64,000 nucleotides of DNA from CAYSGL01 sp964520985 (GTDB taxonomy: Bacteria; Pseudomonadota; Alphaproteobacteria; Micavibrionales; Micavibrionaceae), in contig CAZFPB010000001.1 in the NCBI GenBank assembly GCA_964520985.1, positions 744,001-808,000 on the forward strand. Reading direction: 5' to 3'. The notes under the pieces were generated by a model, which was given only the letters and a program-made list of their open reading frames with translations, was not told the DNA's origin and did not search any database. Position numbers and translations under genes: made by a program. This document shows, piece by piece, positions 25,117 to 32,656 of the stretch. Every line of letters starts with the position of its first letter. The stretch's first letter is position 1.

Positions 25117-25965
25117 ATGATCCGATTTTTTTTATTTTTATGCATAAGCCTATTTTTTATGTCCGCAACTACCGCCGCTGAAGATTCATGCACCAAATTC
25201 AATGACGTCTTCTTTAAGATCGTCAGAGATGAAACCATGCCGAAAATGAATAGCAAGCATTTTAGGGTTCATGCAGTCAGATATTTCACGGATAAAAATC
25301 ATACTAAGTTATTTTCTTTATCCAATATAACTTCCGATAAAAAAGAATTTTGGCTTTCGGCTCAAATCTATCCTGATCTTGAAATTCTTGACATTTCTCC
25401 CTGGGAAAATATTCGCAAAGACCCTCCCCATATAGAAAAATGGATATCAGATTTGAAGGAAATTTCCCCCGATAATTATTTGTCAGGCAATCAAATCCCT
25501 ATTGATGCGGCAGGTTATAATGTCAGCACTTGTTTACCCACCCGTGCCCTGGCTGATGCCAGTGAGTTTGAAGATGGAAAATACAGAAGTTTCATGCGTC
25601 ATTATAAATACGCAAATATCATTCGCGGTGGTGGTAAATGGGGATGTGATCGTTGGGAAGCAGGTAATGATTTGATGATTTTTTATCAGGGATTTTTACC
25701 GTCAAAATTTACCGTATCCGGTAAAACAATTTTCGTAGATGCGGCGTATCTGGGCGTAATGGAGGATGGCGAAACATCCTTTAAATATCCCTGCGATTTA
25801 AATAGAATATTAGAAGCCAGAATGAAAATTTTGGAAAAGAAACCTGAAGAAATTAAAAACACAAAAGACCTTTTCGAATCTCATGGAATTCCTTGGAATA
25901 AAAAAACGGGCGCTTGGGAAACGGAAGTTCTTCGAAATATATTAGAAGGTTCTTCTGCCTATTAA
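25117..25965 (+). CDS. Unknown secreted protein, AT-rich gene
   Basis: The 282-residue product has a clear signal peptide (MIRFFLFLCISLFFM to TAAE). The mature part is mixed alpha/beta with four or five cysteines (DSCTKFND, STCLPTR, KWGCDRWE, KYPCDLN), perhaps in disulfides. No catalytic signature found and no family recognised. Codon use is AT-rich against GC-rich neighbours, which suggests horizontal transfer or relaxed selection. The ribosome site is weak (GTGAGAG). Confidence 0.7.
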   Translation: MIRFFLFLCISLFFMSATTAAEDSCTKFNDVFFKIVRDETMPKMNSKHFRVHAVRYFTDKNHTKLFSLSNITSDKKEFWLSAQIYPDLEILDISPWENIRKDPPHIEKWISDLKEISPDNYLSGNQIPIDAAGYNVSTCLPTRALADASEFEDGKYRSFMRHYKYANIIRGGGKWGCDRWEAGNDLMIFYQGFLPSKFTVSGKTIFVDAAYLGVMEDGETSFKYPCDLNRILEARMKILEKKPEEIKNTKDLFESHGIPWNKKTGAWETEVLRNILEGSSAY

Positions 25966-26041
25966 TTTATTCAAAGCCTATAAGACCTATCCATCGTATG
26001 AGCCATTGGCCCATTCGATAAAAATGTAAATGCGAATTTCC

Positions 26042-26070
26042 TTGACAAGCTAGGAATACTATCCTATAAA
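26042..26070 (+). promoter_or_regulatory. Strong sigma70-type promoter, leaderless geometry
   Basis: A perfect TTGACA (26042-26047), 17-base spacer and TATAAA (26065-26070) stand 8 bases before the ATG at 26079. This is the best promoter match found in the window and implies an mRNA that starts at or within two bases of the start codon. Confidence 0.65.
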
Positions 26071-26078
26071 CTAACAGG

Positions 26079-26582
26079 ATGAAAAAAGACACCCCCCCAA
26101 CCACACCCCCACAATCCCCTGAAACCCCTAGCAAACCGTCGCTTTCCCTGCCTGTGCAGGCCGAGCGGCTGGCGCATGCGCAGATGGCGGAAAGCCTGCA
26201 ACATCTGCTCACCGCGCCCAAGAAGCTCGGCGAGGCGGCGCCCTTGCCGCCCGATATCGCGCCGCTGGCCGCGCATCTCACGGCGCTGACCAACGACACG
26301 CAGGCCGCGCTCGATGCGGGCACGCGCATGCCGCTCGAAGACCATCTGGTGCAACAGGCGCGGATGCTCGACGCCGTGTTCCACACGCTGATCCACCGCA
26401 TGGCGCAGTTCAGCCTGCACGACGACACGCTGCGCACCGCGCTCAACACCCAGCGGCAATATCGCTACACGGTCGAGACGCTGCGCAAGGCGCCGCAAAA
26501 AAATACAGCGAACGAACTGAATAGATTGGAGCTGGCGAAAATCGACAGGCTGGTGATTGACCATGTGTCTAATCCTGAGTGA
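26079..26582 (+). CDS. Unknown cytosolic helical protein
   Basis: This 167-residue product has a Pro/Thr-rich N-terminus. Helices follow (AERLAHAQMAESLQHLLTAP, PLAAHLTALTNDTQAALDAG, LVQQARMLDAVFHTLIHRMAQ). No signal, membrane span or catalytic motif. The middle helix with LDAVFHTLIHRM is reminiscent of small proteins that accompany the TGPRT-EGKARSS-type protein encoded next, which overlaps it by 20 bases. Function unknown. Expression is probably strong, from the promoter at 26042. Confidence 0.7.
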   Translation: MKKDTPPTTPPQSPETPSKPSLSLPVQAERLAHAQMAESLQHLLTAPKKLGEAAPLPPDIAPLAAHLTALTNDTQAALDAGTRMPLEDHLVQQARMLDAVFHTLIHRMAQFSLHDDTLRTALNTQRQYRYTVETLRKAPQKNTANELNRLELAKIDRLVIDHVSNPE

Positions 26583-27564
26583 CGGCCGTAAAGCGTCGTG
26601 GACGCCGGAGCGCCGCGCGGCGCAGCGGCAACGCGCCCTCGCCCAAAAACCATGGACGCAGTCCACCGGCCCGCGCACGCTAGAGGGAAAGGCTCGTTCA
26701 TCGCGCAATGCCTATCAACATGGCGGCTGCTCTGCCTCGATGCGCACGCTCTCGAAACTGATTTTCCTGCACGGGCGGCAGGTGCGCCGCTATGCGCAAC
26801 TGCTACGGGAAGACGCGCTTGCCGCTAGTTTGATAGAGCGGCTGCCCGAGCGGCGGCTCGCCGGCGGGGTTGGTCGGATAGCTGTTGCCATTGAATTGCA
26901 GGGCGACATCGCGGTCGCGCAGATTGGTGCCGCTGGCCCGCACGCCGATATCGCGCCAGCCGGAACTCACACGGTCGGTCAGCACGACCGGGCCATAGAC
27001 CGACGTGATTTCGGTGACCGGTGCATACCCGCCCTCTTTGGCTTCCATCACCATCATCGTGCAGCCCGCGCCGCCGCACCAGTAATGATACGGCAGGCTG
27101 AACAGAGCGACGACATCGCGCGTCCCGTCATTGTTCATGTCTTCCAGCACATAGCGGAATTGCGAGTTGGCGGGCGCGCCGCGCGCCACCACATATTCGC
27201 GGATCGCGCGCTGCGCCACGATCTCTTCGGATTCAATCGACGAATAGTTGGGGCCGCCCGTATCGCTCGTGCCACATGCAGCGAGCATCAACATCAACGG
27301 ATAGATGGCAGAACGAAACTTCATCATACAACTCTTAGAGATACGGGGTCACATCGAGGCGCGGCACGCGCTGTTCGATCTCGGGAACAATCGTCGGAAC
27401 GGGTTCCGGCTCCAGATCACGCGGGCGCATGTCGCATTGATAGCTCTGGCCATTCGAGCGGATCACGCCGAACGCGCCCTGGCTCTCAAACTCCAGCCCG
27501 CCGCCTTTGTAGTACGCCCGCTTGGCGCCCGCACTGCGTTTCAGATCGAAGCGCTTGCCCATGA
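26563..27564 (+). CDS. TGPRT-EGKARSSRNA-xxHG motif protein with doubtful 3' extension
   Basis: The first roughly 90 residues carry a motif widespread in small bacterial proteins: RRAAQRQRALAQ, STGPRTLEGKARSSRNAYQHGG, then a basic helix (RTLSKLIFLHGRQVRRYAQLL). Its function is unknown. The ATG at 26563 overlaps the preceding gene. After about residue 88 the frame stays open to 27564, but that part is the antisense of two lipoprotein genes and has no protein-like character. The authentic end is probably near 26830, perhaps changed by a frameshift or lost stop. Treat the 3' 700 bases with caution. Confidence 0.5.
   Translation: MCLILSDGRKASWTPERRAAQRQRALAQKPWTQSTGPRTLEGKARSSRNAYQHGGCSASMRTLSKLIFLHGRQVRRYAQLLREDALAASLIERLPERRLAGGVGRIAVAIELQGDIAVAQIGAAGPHADIAPAGTHTVGQHDRAIDRRDFGDRCIPALFGFHHHHRAARAAAPVMIRQAEQSDDIARPVIVHVFQHIAELRVGGRAARHHIFADRALRHDLFGFNRRIVGAARIARATCSEHQHQRIDGRTKLHHTTLRDTGSHRGAARAVRSREQSSERVPAPDHAGACRIDSSGHSSGSRRTRPGSQTPARRLCSTPAWRPHCVSDRSACP
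26803..27327 (-). CDS. Putative lipoprotein
   Basis: This 174-residue product has lipobox LAAC after a short signal (MKFRSAIYPLMLML). Mature features include an N-terminal helix (SIESEEIVAQRAIREYVVAR), a VLEDMNNDGTRDVVALFSL strand with an EF-like DMNNDGTRD turn that may bind calcium, and WCGGAGCTMMVME. Segments resemble VCBS/FG-GAP-type loops but only one is present. Two tandem ATGs exist. It follows the MliC-like lipoprotein gene by 7 bases, so the two are one operon. Confidence 0.75.
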   Translation of the reverse strand: MMKFRSAIYPLMLMLAACGTSDTGGPNYSSIESEEIVAQRAIREYVVARGAPANSQFRYVLEDMNNDGTRDVVALFSLPYHYWCGGAGCTMMVMEAKEGGYAPVTEITSVYGPVVLTDRVSSGWRDIGVRASGTNLRDRDVALQFNGNSYPTNPAGEPPLGQPLYQTSGKRVFP

Positions 27565-27727
27565 AGTGCATCTCCGCGTTGGTCGGCGAGAGCAGCTTGA
27601 CCGACGCCAGACCGACGGGTCCGCAATCGAGCACCTGCGGCGTCACCGGCATGCGCTTCACCCCGCCGCCTGAGGCACAGGCGGTCAGGCATAACGCACT
27701 GAGGAGGATACAGAATCGGGCCTTCAT
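27335..27727 (-). CDS. MliC-like lipoprotein (putative lysozyme inhibitor)
   Basis: The 130-residue product has lipobox LTAC at about residue 17. The mature core has the MliC/PliC (PF09864) order: VLDCG near the start, a hydrophobic strand with LKRSAGAKRAYYKGGGLEFESQGAFGVI, and a terminal YQCDM, giving the paired cysteines and the [KR]G-x-a-x-[VL] turn. The tail after the second Cys is Pro/Glu-rich and unlike E. coli MliC. The family inhibits C-type lysozyme in the periplasm. This member is divergent, so the assignment is moderate. Confidence 0.62.
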   Translation of the reverse strand: MKARFCILLSALCLTACASGGGVKRMPVTPQVLDCGPVGLASVKLLSPTNAEMHFMGKRFDLKRSAGAKRAYYKGGGLEFESQGAFGVIRSNGQSYQCDMRPRDLEPEPVPTIVPEIEQRVPRLDVTPYL

Positions 27728-27748
27728 CCCTCCATTGTAAATCGTCTC

Positions 27749-27777
27749 TTGCGCCGTGGTAGTCCTTTCTCTATATT
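27749..27777 (+). promoter_or_regulatory. Promoter of the Y-family polymerase gene
   Basis: TTGCGC (27749-27754), a 17-base spacer and TATATT (27772-27777). The ATG at 27788 lies 10 bases beyond the -10 box and lacks a Shine-Dalgarno site, so the leader is at most a few bases. Confidence 0.5.
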
Positions 27778-27787
27778 AGAACAAACC

Positions 27788-29095
27788 ATGAACATGATAT
27801 CTCCTGACATAGCCGGCCTGAAATGGATGTTCGTCGACATGAACAGCTACTTCGCCTCGGTCGAGCAGGACGCCAATCCCAAGCTGCGCGGGCGACCGGT
27901 GGCGGTCGTGCCGCTGATGACGGACTCGACTTGCGCCATTGCCGCCTCTTACGAAGCCAAAGCCTATGGCATCAAGACCGGCACCAAGATCTACGATGCC
28001 AAGCGTCTGTGCCCGCAACTCATCTGCGTGCAGGCGCGCCACGATATCTATGTGCAATACCACCACGCCATTCTGAAAGCCGTCGAAAACCATCTGCCGA
28101 TCCACAAAGTCTGGTCGATCGACGAGTTCGATTGCGAGCTGATGGGCCGCGAAAAGATTCCTGAGAACGCGCGCCGCCTCGCCGCCGCGATCAAGGAATC
28201 CATTCACCGCGAAGTCGGCCCCGCCATTCACTGCTCCATCGGCATCGCGCCCAACTCCTTCCTCGGCAAAGTCGCGACCGAGATCGACAAGCCCAACGGC
28301 CTCGTGCTGATCGAGCCGCGCGATTTGCCCGGACGCCTGCTCGAACTCAAGCTGCGCGATCTGCCGGGTATTAATGTCAACATGGAAGAACGCTTGCGAA
28401 AAGCCCGTATTACCACGATGAAACAGCTGTGGGATACCTCGCCCAAGCAGGCGCGCGCGGTGTGGCACAGCGTGCAGGGCGAGCGCTTCTGGTACTGGCT
28501 GCATGGCTATGATGTGCCCTATCAAGAGAGTAAGCCATCGATGATCGGCCACTCCCGCGTGCTTGATCCCGAACTCTACTATGTCGACAAGGCGCGGCTG
28601 ATGGCGCGGCGATTGTTGGTGAAGGCGGCAATCAGACTCCGCCGCAAGGAGTTCTATGCCAAGCGCCTCTCCTTCAGCATCCGCCTGCTCAATGGCGAGC
28701 GCTGGCAGGGTGAGGCCGACTTCCCCGCAGCGCACGACCCCTTCACCTTCCTCGAGCATCTCGATGCGCTGTGGACCAGCATGATAGATCAGTGTTTCGG
28801 TACGCACCGTCCGCGGCAGTTTGAGCAGACGCGTCAGTTCAAGAAACTCTCGGTCATCCTGCATGGATTGCAGCGCCCGGATGAGGTCACGGACGACCTT
28901 TTCGATACGAACCTGTCTGAGGCCAAAGACACAGTTTTGAAGCGTGAAAAGCTGGTCGGCGCACTGGATCATCTGCAAAAGAAGTATGAACGCGAGATGG
29001 TGCATCTGGGCATCACGCCGCAGACGCTGGCCGGGCATGTCGGCACCAAGATCGCCTTCTCCCGCGTCCCGGACCAGGAGGAGTTTCAGGAGTGA
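27788..29095 (+). CDS. Y-family DNA polymerase (UmuC/DinB-type)
   Basis: This 435-residue translesion polymerase-like protein starts at ATG 27788, giving MNMISPDIAG before the first strand. Palm residues: D17 in FVDMNSYFASVEQ and D112-E113 in WSIDEFD (the SIDE motif), the expected three metal-binding acids. The N-terminal DMNSYFASVE is closer to UmuC/ImpB than to DinB. A little-finger-like C-terminal region and a helical tail follow. No umuD, imuA or lexA-like gene is adjacent. It would replicate past damaged bases with low fidelity. Confidence 0.9.
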   Translation: MNMISPDIAGLKWMFVDMNSYFASVEQDANPKLRGRPVAVVPLMTDSTCAIAASYEAKAYGIKTGTKIYDAKRLCPQLICVQARHDIYVQYHHAILKAVENHLPIHKVWSIDEFDCELMGREKIPENARRLAAAIKESIHREVGPAIHCSIGIAPNSFLGKVATEIDKPNGLVLIEPRDLPGRLLELKLRDLPGINVNMEERLRKARITTMKQLWDTSPKQARAVWHSVQGERFWYWLHGYDVPYQESKPSMIGHSRVLDPELYYVDKARLMARRLLVKAAIRLRRKEFYAKRLSFSIRLLNGERWQGEADFPAAHDPFTFLEHLDALWTSMIDQCFGTHRPRQFEQTRQFKKLSVILHGLQRPDEVTDDLFDTNLSEAKDTVLKREKLVGALDHLQKKYEREMVHLGITPQTLAGHVGTKIAFSRVPDQEEFQE

Positions 29096-29103
29096 CCGCT
29101 GAC

Positions 29104-29132
29104 TTGAAACCCGCGACCAAATTGGCTACAAC
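29104..29132 (+). promoter_or_regulatory. Promoter of trmFO, leaderless geometry
   Basis: TTGAAA (29104-29109), a 17-base spacer and TACAAC (29127-29132) end 6 bases before the trmFO ATG at 29139. No Shine-Dalgarno site is present. Confidence 0.5.
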
Positions 29133-29138
29133 CGCCCT

Positions 29139-30506
29139 ATGACAAAACAGCCTGTACACATTATTGGTGGCGGTCTCGCCGGATCTGAAGCAGCGTGGCA
29201 ATGCGCCAATGCGGGCGTGCCCGTCGTGCTGCATGAAATGCGCCCGGTGCGGGGTACCGATGCGCACAAAACCGATGGCCTCGCCGAACTCGTCTGCTCC
29301 AACTCTTTCCGTAGCGACGATGTCGATTACAATGCCGTCGGCGTGCTGCACGAAGAAATGCGCCGCAGCAATTCCCTGATCCTGCGCGAAGGCGACAAAG
29401 CCGCCGTACCGGCCGGCAGCGCGCTGGCTGTCGACCGCGATATCTTTTCCGATGGCGTCACCGCCGCACTGAAAGCCCACCCGCTGGTCACCATCGAGCG
29501 TGGCGAAGTCGAGATGCCGGATGCGTCATGGGAGAGCGTCATCATCGCAACTGGCCCGCTCACCTCTCCCGCCCTTGCCAAGACGGTGCAGGAACTGGGT
29601 GGCGAAGACCAGTTGGCCTTCTTCGATGCGATCGCGCCGATCATCTACAAGGAAAGCATCAACTTCGATGTGGTGTGGATGCAGTCCCGCTACGACAAGG
29701 GCGAAGGCTCTGACTACATCAACTGCCCGATGGATGAAGCGCAATATGATGCCTTCATCGCCGCCCTGCTCGCCGCCGAGAAAACCGAGTTCAAGGAATG
29801 GGAGACCAACACGCCCTACTTCGAAGGCTGCATGCCGATTGAAGTCATGGCGTCACGCGGCCCTGAGACGCTGCGCTTCGGCCCGATGAAACCAGTCGGC
29901 CTCACCAATCCACATACCGGCAAACGCGCCCACGCGGTGGTGCAGCTGCGTCAGGACAATGCGCTGGGCACGCTCTACAACATGGTTGGCTTCCAGACCA
30001 AGATGAAATACGGCGCGCAAACCGACGTGCTGCGCATGATCCCGGGCCTGGAGAACGCAGAGTTCGCGCGTCTCGGAGGTCTGCACCGCAATACCTTTAT
30101 CAACTCGCCGCGCCTGCTCGACGCAATCCTGCGCATGAAGGTTAAACCGCAATGGCGCTTCGCGGGCCAGATCACCGGCTGCGAAGGTTATGTCGAAAGC
30201 GCCGCTGTCGGCTTGATGGCGGGCCGCTTTGCTGCAGCGGAAGCATTGGGCGAAGCTGTCATTGCGCCGCCAGCCACAACCGCGATGGGCGCAATCCTGA
30301 GCCACATCACCGGTGGCGCCGAAGCCGATACCTTCCAGCCGATGAACGTGAACTTCGGCCTGTTCCCGCCCCTCGACAATGAGAAGGATGCCATGAAAGG
30401 CATCAAGAACAAGGAACGCGGGCGCGCCCGCAAGAAGCTGCTCTCCGAACGCGCCTTGCGCGATTGCGATCATTGGCTCGCCGGGCAATTGAAGCAGGCC
30501 GCGTAG
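29139..30506 (+). CDS. trmFO: tRNA (uracil-54-C5) methyltransferase TrmFO, folate/FAD-dependent
   Basis: The 455-residue flavoprotein uses methylenetetrahydrofolate to make ribothymidine at U54 in the tRNA T-loop. The N-terminal FAD Rossmann motif is HIIGGGLAGSEAAWQCA. The family signatures are LHEMRP, TDGLAELVCSNSFRSDD, EEMRRSNSLIL, FFDAIAPI, and GQITGCEGYVESAAVGLMAGRFAA near the C-terminus. Length fits. Its stop overlaps the next start (TAGTG). Confidence 0.97.
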   Translation: MTKQPVHIIGGGLAGSEAAWQCANAGVPVVLHEMRPVRGTDAHKTDGLAELVCSNSFRSDDVDYNAVGVLHEEMRRSNSLILREGDKAAVPAGSALAVDRDIFSDGVTAALKAHPLVTIERGEVEMPDASWESVIIATGPLTSPALAKTVQELGGEDQLAFFDAIAPIIYKESINFDVVWMQSRYDKGEGSDYINCPMDEAQYDAFIAALLAAEKTEFKEWETNTPYFEGCMPIEVMASRGPETLRFGPMKPVGLTNPHTGKRAHAVVQLRQDNALGTLYNMVGFQTKMKYGAQTDVLRMIPGLENAEFARLGGLHRNTFINSPRLLDAILRMKVKPQWRFAGQITGCEGYVESAAVGLMAGRFAAAEALGEAVIAPPATTAMGAILSHITGGAEADTFQPMNVNFGLFPPLDNEKDAMKGIKNKERGRARKKLLSERALRDCDHWLAGQLKQAA

Positions 30507-31162
30507 TGGCCAAAGAACAGGTGCTGCTGTTGCATGGTATTGCGATGGCGCCGCACCGCATGTTCACACTGGCCACCTATCTGCGCTGCAAAGGCTACGA
30601 TGTGCTCAACATCGGTTATCCCTCTCGCACCAAAACCATTGCTGAATGCGCCGATCATGTTGCAAGCGTTTTAGAAGGACGCACCCCTACTTATGCGGCG
30701 GTTCATTCGATGGGCGGGCTGGTGCTGCTCGATCTGCTGGCGCGCGATCTGGTGCCCTCGCTGCAACGCGCGGTGCTGATCGGCACACCATTCGGCGGCA
30801 GCGAGGTTGCCGACTATCTGGCACCGAACCGGTTGTACCGCGCTTACTATGGCCCGGCGGGTCAGGAACTGACCACGGCGCATCGCCGCGATCTGGTGAG
30901 CCGCTTCATGCCCCCGCGCCCCGAAATCGGAATCATCAGCGGCACGCGCGGGTGGGAGCATCCGTGGTTCCTGCGGGTCATGAAACAGACAGCGCCACAT
31001 GACAGCCTCGTGAGCGTCGCCAACACGCTCATTCCCGGCATGAAGGATCATCTAGTGATGACGATGTCGCACGGCATGCTGACGGAAATCAGCGGCGGGC
31101 AAATCGCCCACTTTTTCAAAACAGGTCAATTCAAAAAGCCAGCCACACCCGCAGCGCCTTGA
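30506..31162 (+). CDS. Alpha/beta hydrolase (lipase/PGAP1-like)
   Basis: The 218-residue product uses GTG at 30506, which overlaps the trmFO stop. HGIAMAPHRM is the oxyanion loop and HSMGGLVLLDLLA is the nucleophile elbow with catalytic Ser. HDSLVSVANT carries the acid region and LVMTMSHGMLTE the His. Small esterases with VHSMGG are often annotated as triacylglycerol lipase or PGAP1-like. No signal peptide. The 3' end overlaps the convergent NDUFAF6-like gene by 32 bases. Confidence 0.85.
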   Translation: MAKEQVLLLHGIAMAPHRMFTLATYLRCKGYDVLNIGYPSRTKTIAECADHVASVLEGRTPTYAAVHSMGGLVLLDLLARDLVPSLQRAVLIGTPFGGSEVADYLAPNRLYRAYYGPAGQELTTAHRRDLVSRFMPPRPEIGIISGTRGWEHPWFLRVMKQTAPHDSLVSVANTLIPGMKDHLVMTMSHGMLTEISGGQIAHFFKTGQFKKPATPAAP

Positions 31163-31919
31163 GTGGCGGCGGCGCAATAAGGGCCGGGCTGAACACATCA
31201 AAGCCCGTTTTTTCTATCTGCGCCAGATATAAATCCGTAAGCGTATTCATGGAATTCAGGAAACGAGACGATGATTTCGATACGGTTGGCAGGACGGATA
31301 TAATTTCTTGTATTACTTCAGGCAATTGCTGTGTCTGTCTGAAATCAAACATCTTTTGCGATGAAGTACCATGCAAGGCCATAACCGATTCCGGCAGGTA
31401 GCAACGGCGCTGCGTGAGCATATACGGAACACTGCGTAGCAATCCGGCGCTGGCATATCGGATGGACGCAGCGCGGGTCAGTGCTTCGTCCTGCGCCGCG
31501 CCGATAATACGCAACGATAAGTCCGTCAGCGGCGTGGTGGTGTAGTCGGCGTAGTGGAAGAATCCTTCCAAAGTCGCCGGACTCCTGTCTTCCACGTCGA
31601 ATTCTCGCGCGAAGATCAACGTATCGAAATGGCTTTGCGGCAGATCATACGTGCGGATGGCCTGCGCCAAAGGCTGCACCACCTGATGCTGGCGGACGGA
31701 TTTCCCCGTGTAAATTTCATCGATGGCCTCGCGCCACCATGTCAGACGGATGAGGCCCGTTGTGGTTTCACTCACCACTTCGCGGGTTTTGGCGATTTCG
31801 TAATTGAAGGCATAAAGCGCCCATAGCGCAGGCTTTACCTTGGCGGGCGCCATTAAACTCAATAAAAACCGGTCAGGGTCTTGTTGACGAACCAGATTTC
31901 CGCAATAACTAAGAGACAT
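31131..31919 (-). CDS. Squalene/phytoene synthase-like protein (NDUFAF6 homologue)
   Basis: The 262-residue product has the trans-isoprenyl synthase fold: YAFNYEIAKTREVVSETTTGLIRLTWWREAIDEIY. The two Asp-rich DxxxD metal sites of true squalene or phytoene synthases are missing (YAFNYEIA in place of ADDxxD). The same traits mark NDUFAF6, a mitochondrial complex I assembly factor, and its alphaproteobacterial counterparts. Assembly help rather than carotenoid synthesis is the better guess (inference). An NDUFAF3-like gene lies 3 kb away. Confidence 0.82.
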   Translation of the reverse strand: MSLSYCGNLVRQQDPDRFLLSLMAPAKVKPALWALYAFNYEIAKTREVVSETTTGLIRLTWWREAIDEIYTGKSVRQHQVVQPLAQAIRTYDLPQSHFDTLIFAREFDVEDRSPATLEGFFHYADYTTTPLTDLSLRIIGAAQDEALTRAASIRYASAGLLRSVPYMLTQRRCYLPESVMALHGTSSQKMFDFRQTQQLPEVIQEIISVLPTVSKSSSRFLNSMNTLTDLYLAQIEKTGFDVFSPALIAPPPLKALRVWLAF

Positions 31920-31975
31920 GCACTGTCTTAGCGCGAAAGCCGCGTTAAATCGAAGAAATTATTGAGGAGATTATT

Positions 31976-32593
31976 ATGGCTTTTACCCTACCTGAACTTC
32001 CCTATGCGTATGATGCGCTGGCCCCTTACATGTCGGCTGAAACGCTGGAATTCCACCATGACAAGCATCACAAGGCCTATGTCGATAAAGGGAACGAGCT
32101 GATCGCCGGAACGGGTCAGGAAAACGCGTCTCTGGAAGACGCCATGGTCTGGGCCTTTAAGAACAAGCCCCCGCTCTTCAACCAGCTCGGGCAGCATTAC
32201 AACCATATTCACTTCTGGCACTGGATGGCGCCGAACGGCGGCGGCACAAAAATTCCGGGCGCTCTGACAAAAAAAATTGAGAGCGATCTCGGCGGTTTCG
32301 AGGGCTTCAAAAAGCAGTTCATCGAAGCAGGCACGACGCAGTTCGGCTCCGGCTGGGCTTGGCTCGCCATGGATGCCAGCGGCAAACTCGAAATCCTGAA
32401 AACCCCGAACGGCGAAAACCCGGTCGTGCACGGCAAAACGACCCTGCTCGGCGTCGATGTGTGGGAGCACTCCTATTATATCGATTACCGTAACGCCCGC
32501 CCGAAATATCTTGAAGCCTTCGTCGACAATCTCATTAACTGGGAGCATGTCGCCGAACTCTATGAAAAAGGCCCGCTCAAAGCAGCCGCATAA
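31976..32593 (+). CDS. sodB: Superoxide dismutase [Fe]
   Basis: The 205-residue cytoplasmic enzyme converts superoxide to peroxide and oxygen. Metal ligands: H27 (EFHHDKHHKAY), H77 (GQHYNHIHFW), and Asp/His of DVWEHSYYIDY. The Gln at 73 in the QxxNH motif, as in E. coli SodB, favours iron over manganese. GAGGAG precedes the ATG. A strong terminator follows. It is divergent from the NDUFAF6-like gene. Confidence 0.95.
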   Translation: MAFTLPELPYAYDALAPYMSAETLEFHHDKHHKAYVDKGNELIAGTGQENASLEDAMVWAFKNKPPLFNQLGQHYNHIHFWHWMAPNGGGTKIPGALTKKIESDLGGFEGFKKQFIEAGTTQFGSGWAWLAMDASGKLEILKTPNGENPVVHGKTTLLGVDVWEHSYYIDYRNARPKYLEAFVDNLINWEHVAELYEKGPLKAAA

Positions 32594-32610
32594 GAAAACC
32601 CTAATATGAT

Positions 32611-32635
32611 AAAGGGCGCTTCTGCGCCCTTTTTT
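32611..32635 (+). terminator. Rho-independent terminator of sodB
   Basis: AAAGGGCGC (32611-32619) pairs with GCGCCCTTT (32624-32632) over a 4-base loop, with T6 after. It lies 18 bases beyond the sodB stop. Confidence 0.88.
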
Positions 32636-32656
32636 ATTGAAAATTGTAAGGACAGT

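Noticed and set aside
27776..29038. A 420-codon minus-strand frame opposite the Y-family polymerase
   Set aside because: The plus-strand gene has catalytic motifs (SIDE and DMNSYF) and a promoter; the antisense frame has neither a ribosome site nor recognisable domains.
31131..31919. Carotenoid or squalene synthesis gene (crtB/hpn-type)
   Set aside because: Both Asp-rich metal sites are missing, and no desaturase, cyclase or hopanoid gene is nearby. An NDUFAF6-like role is the better reading.
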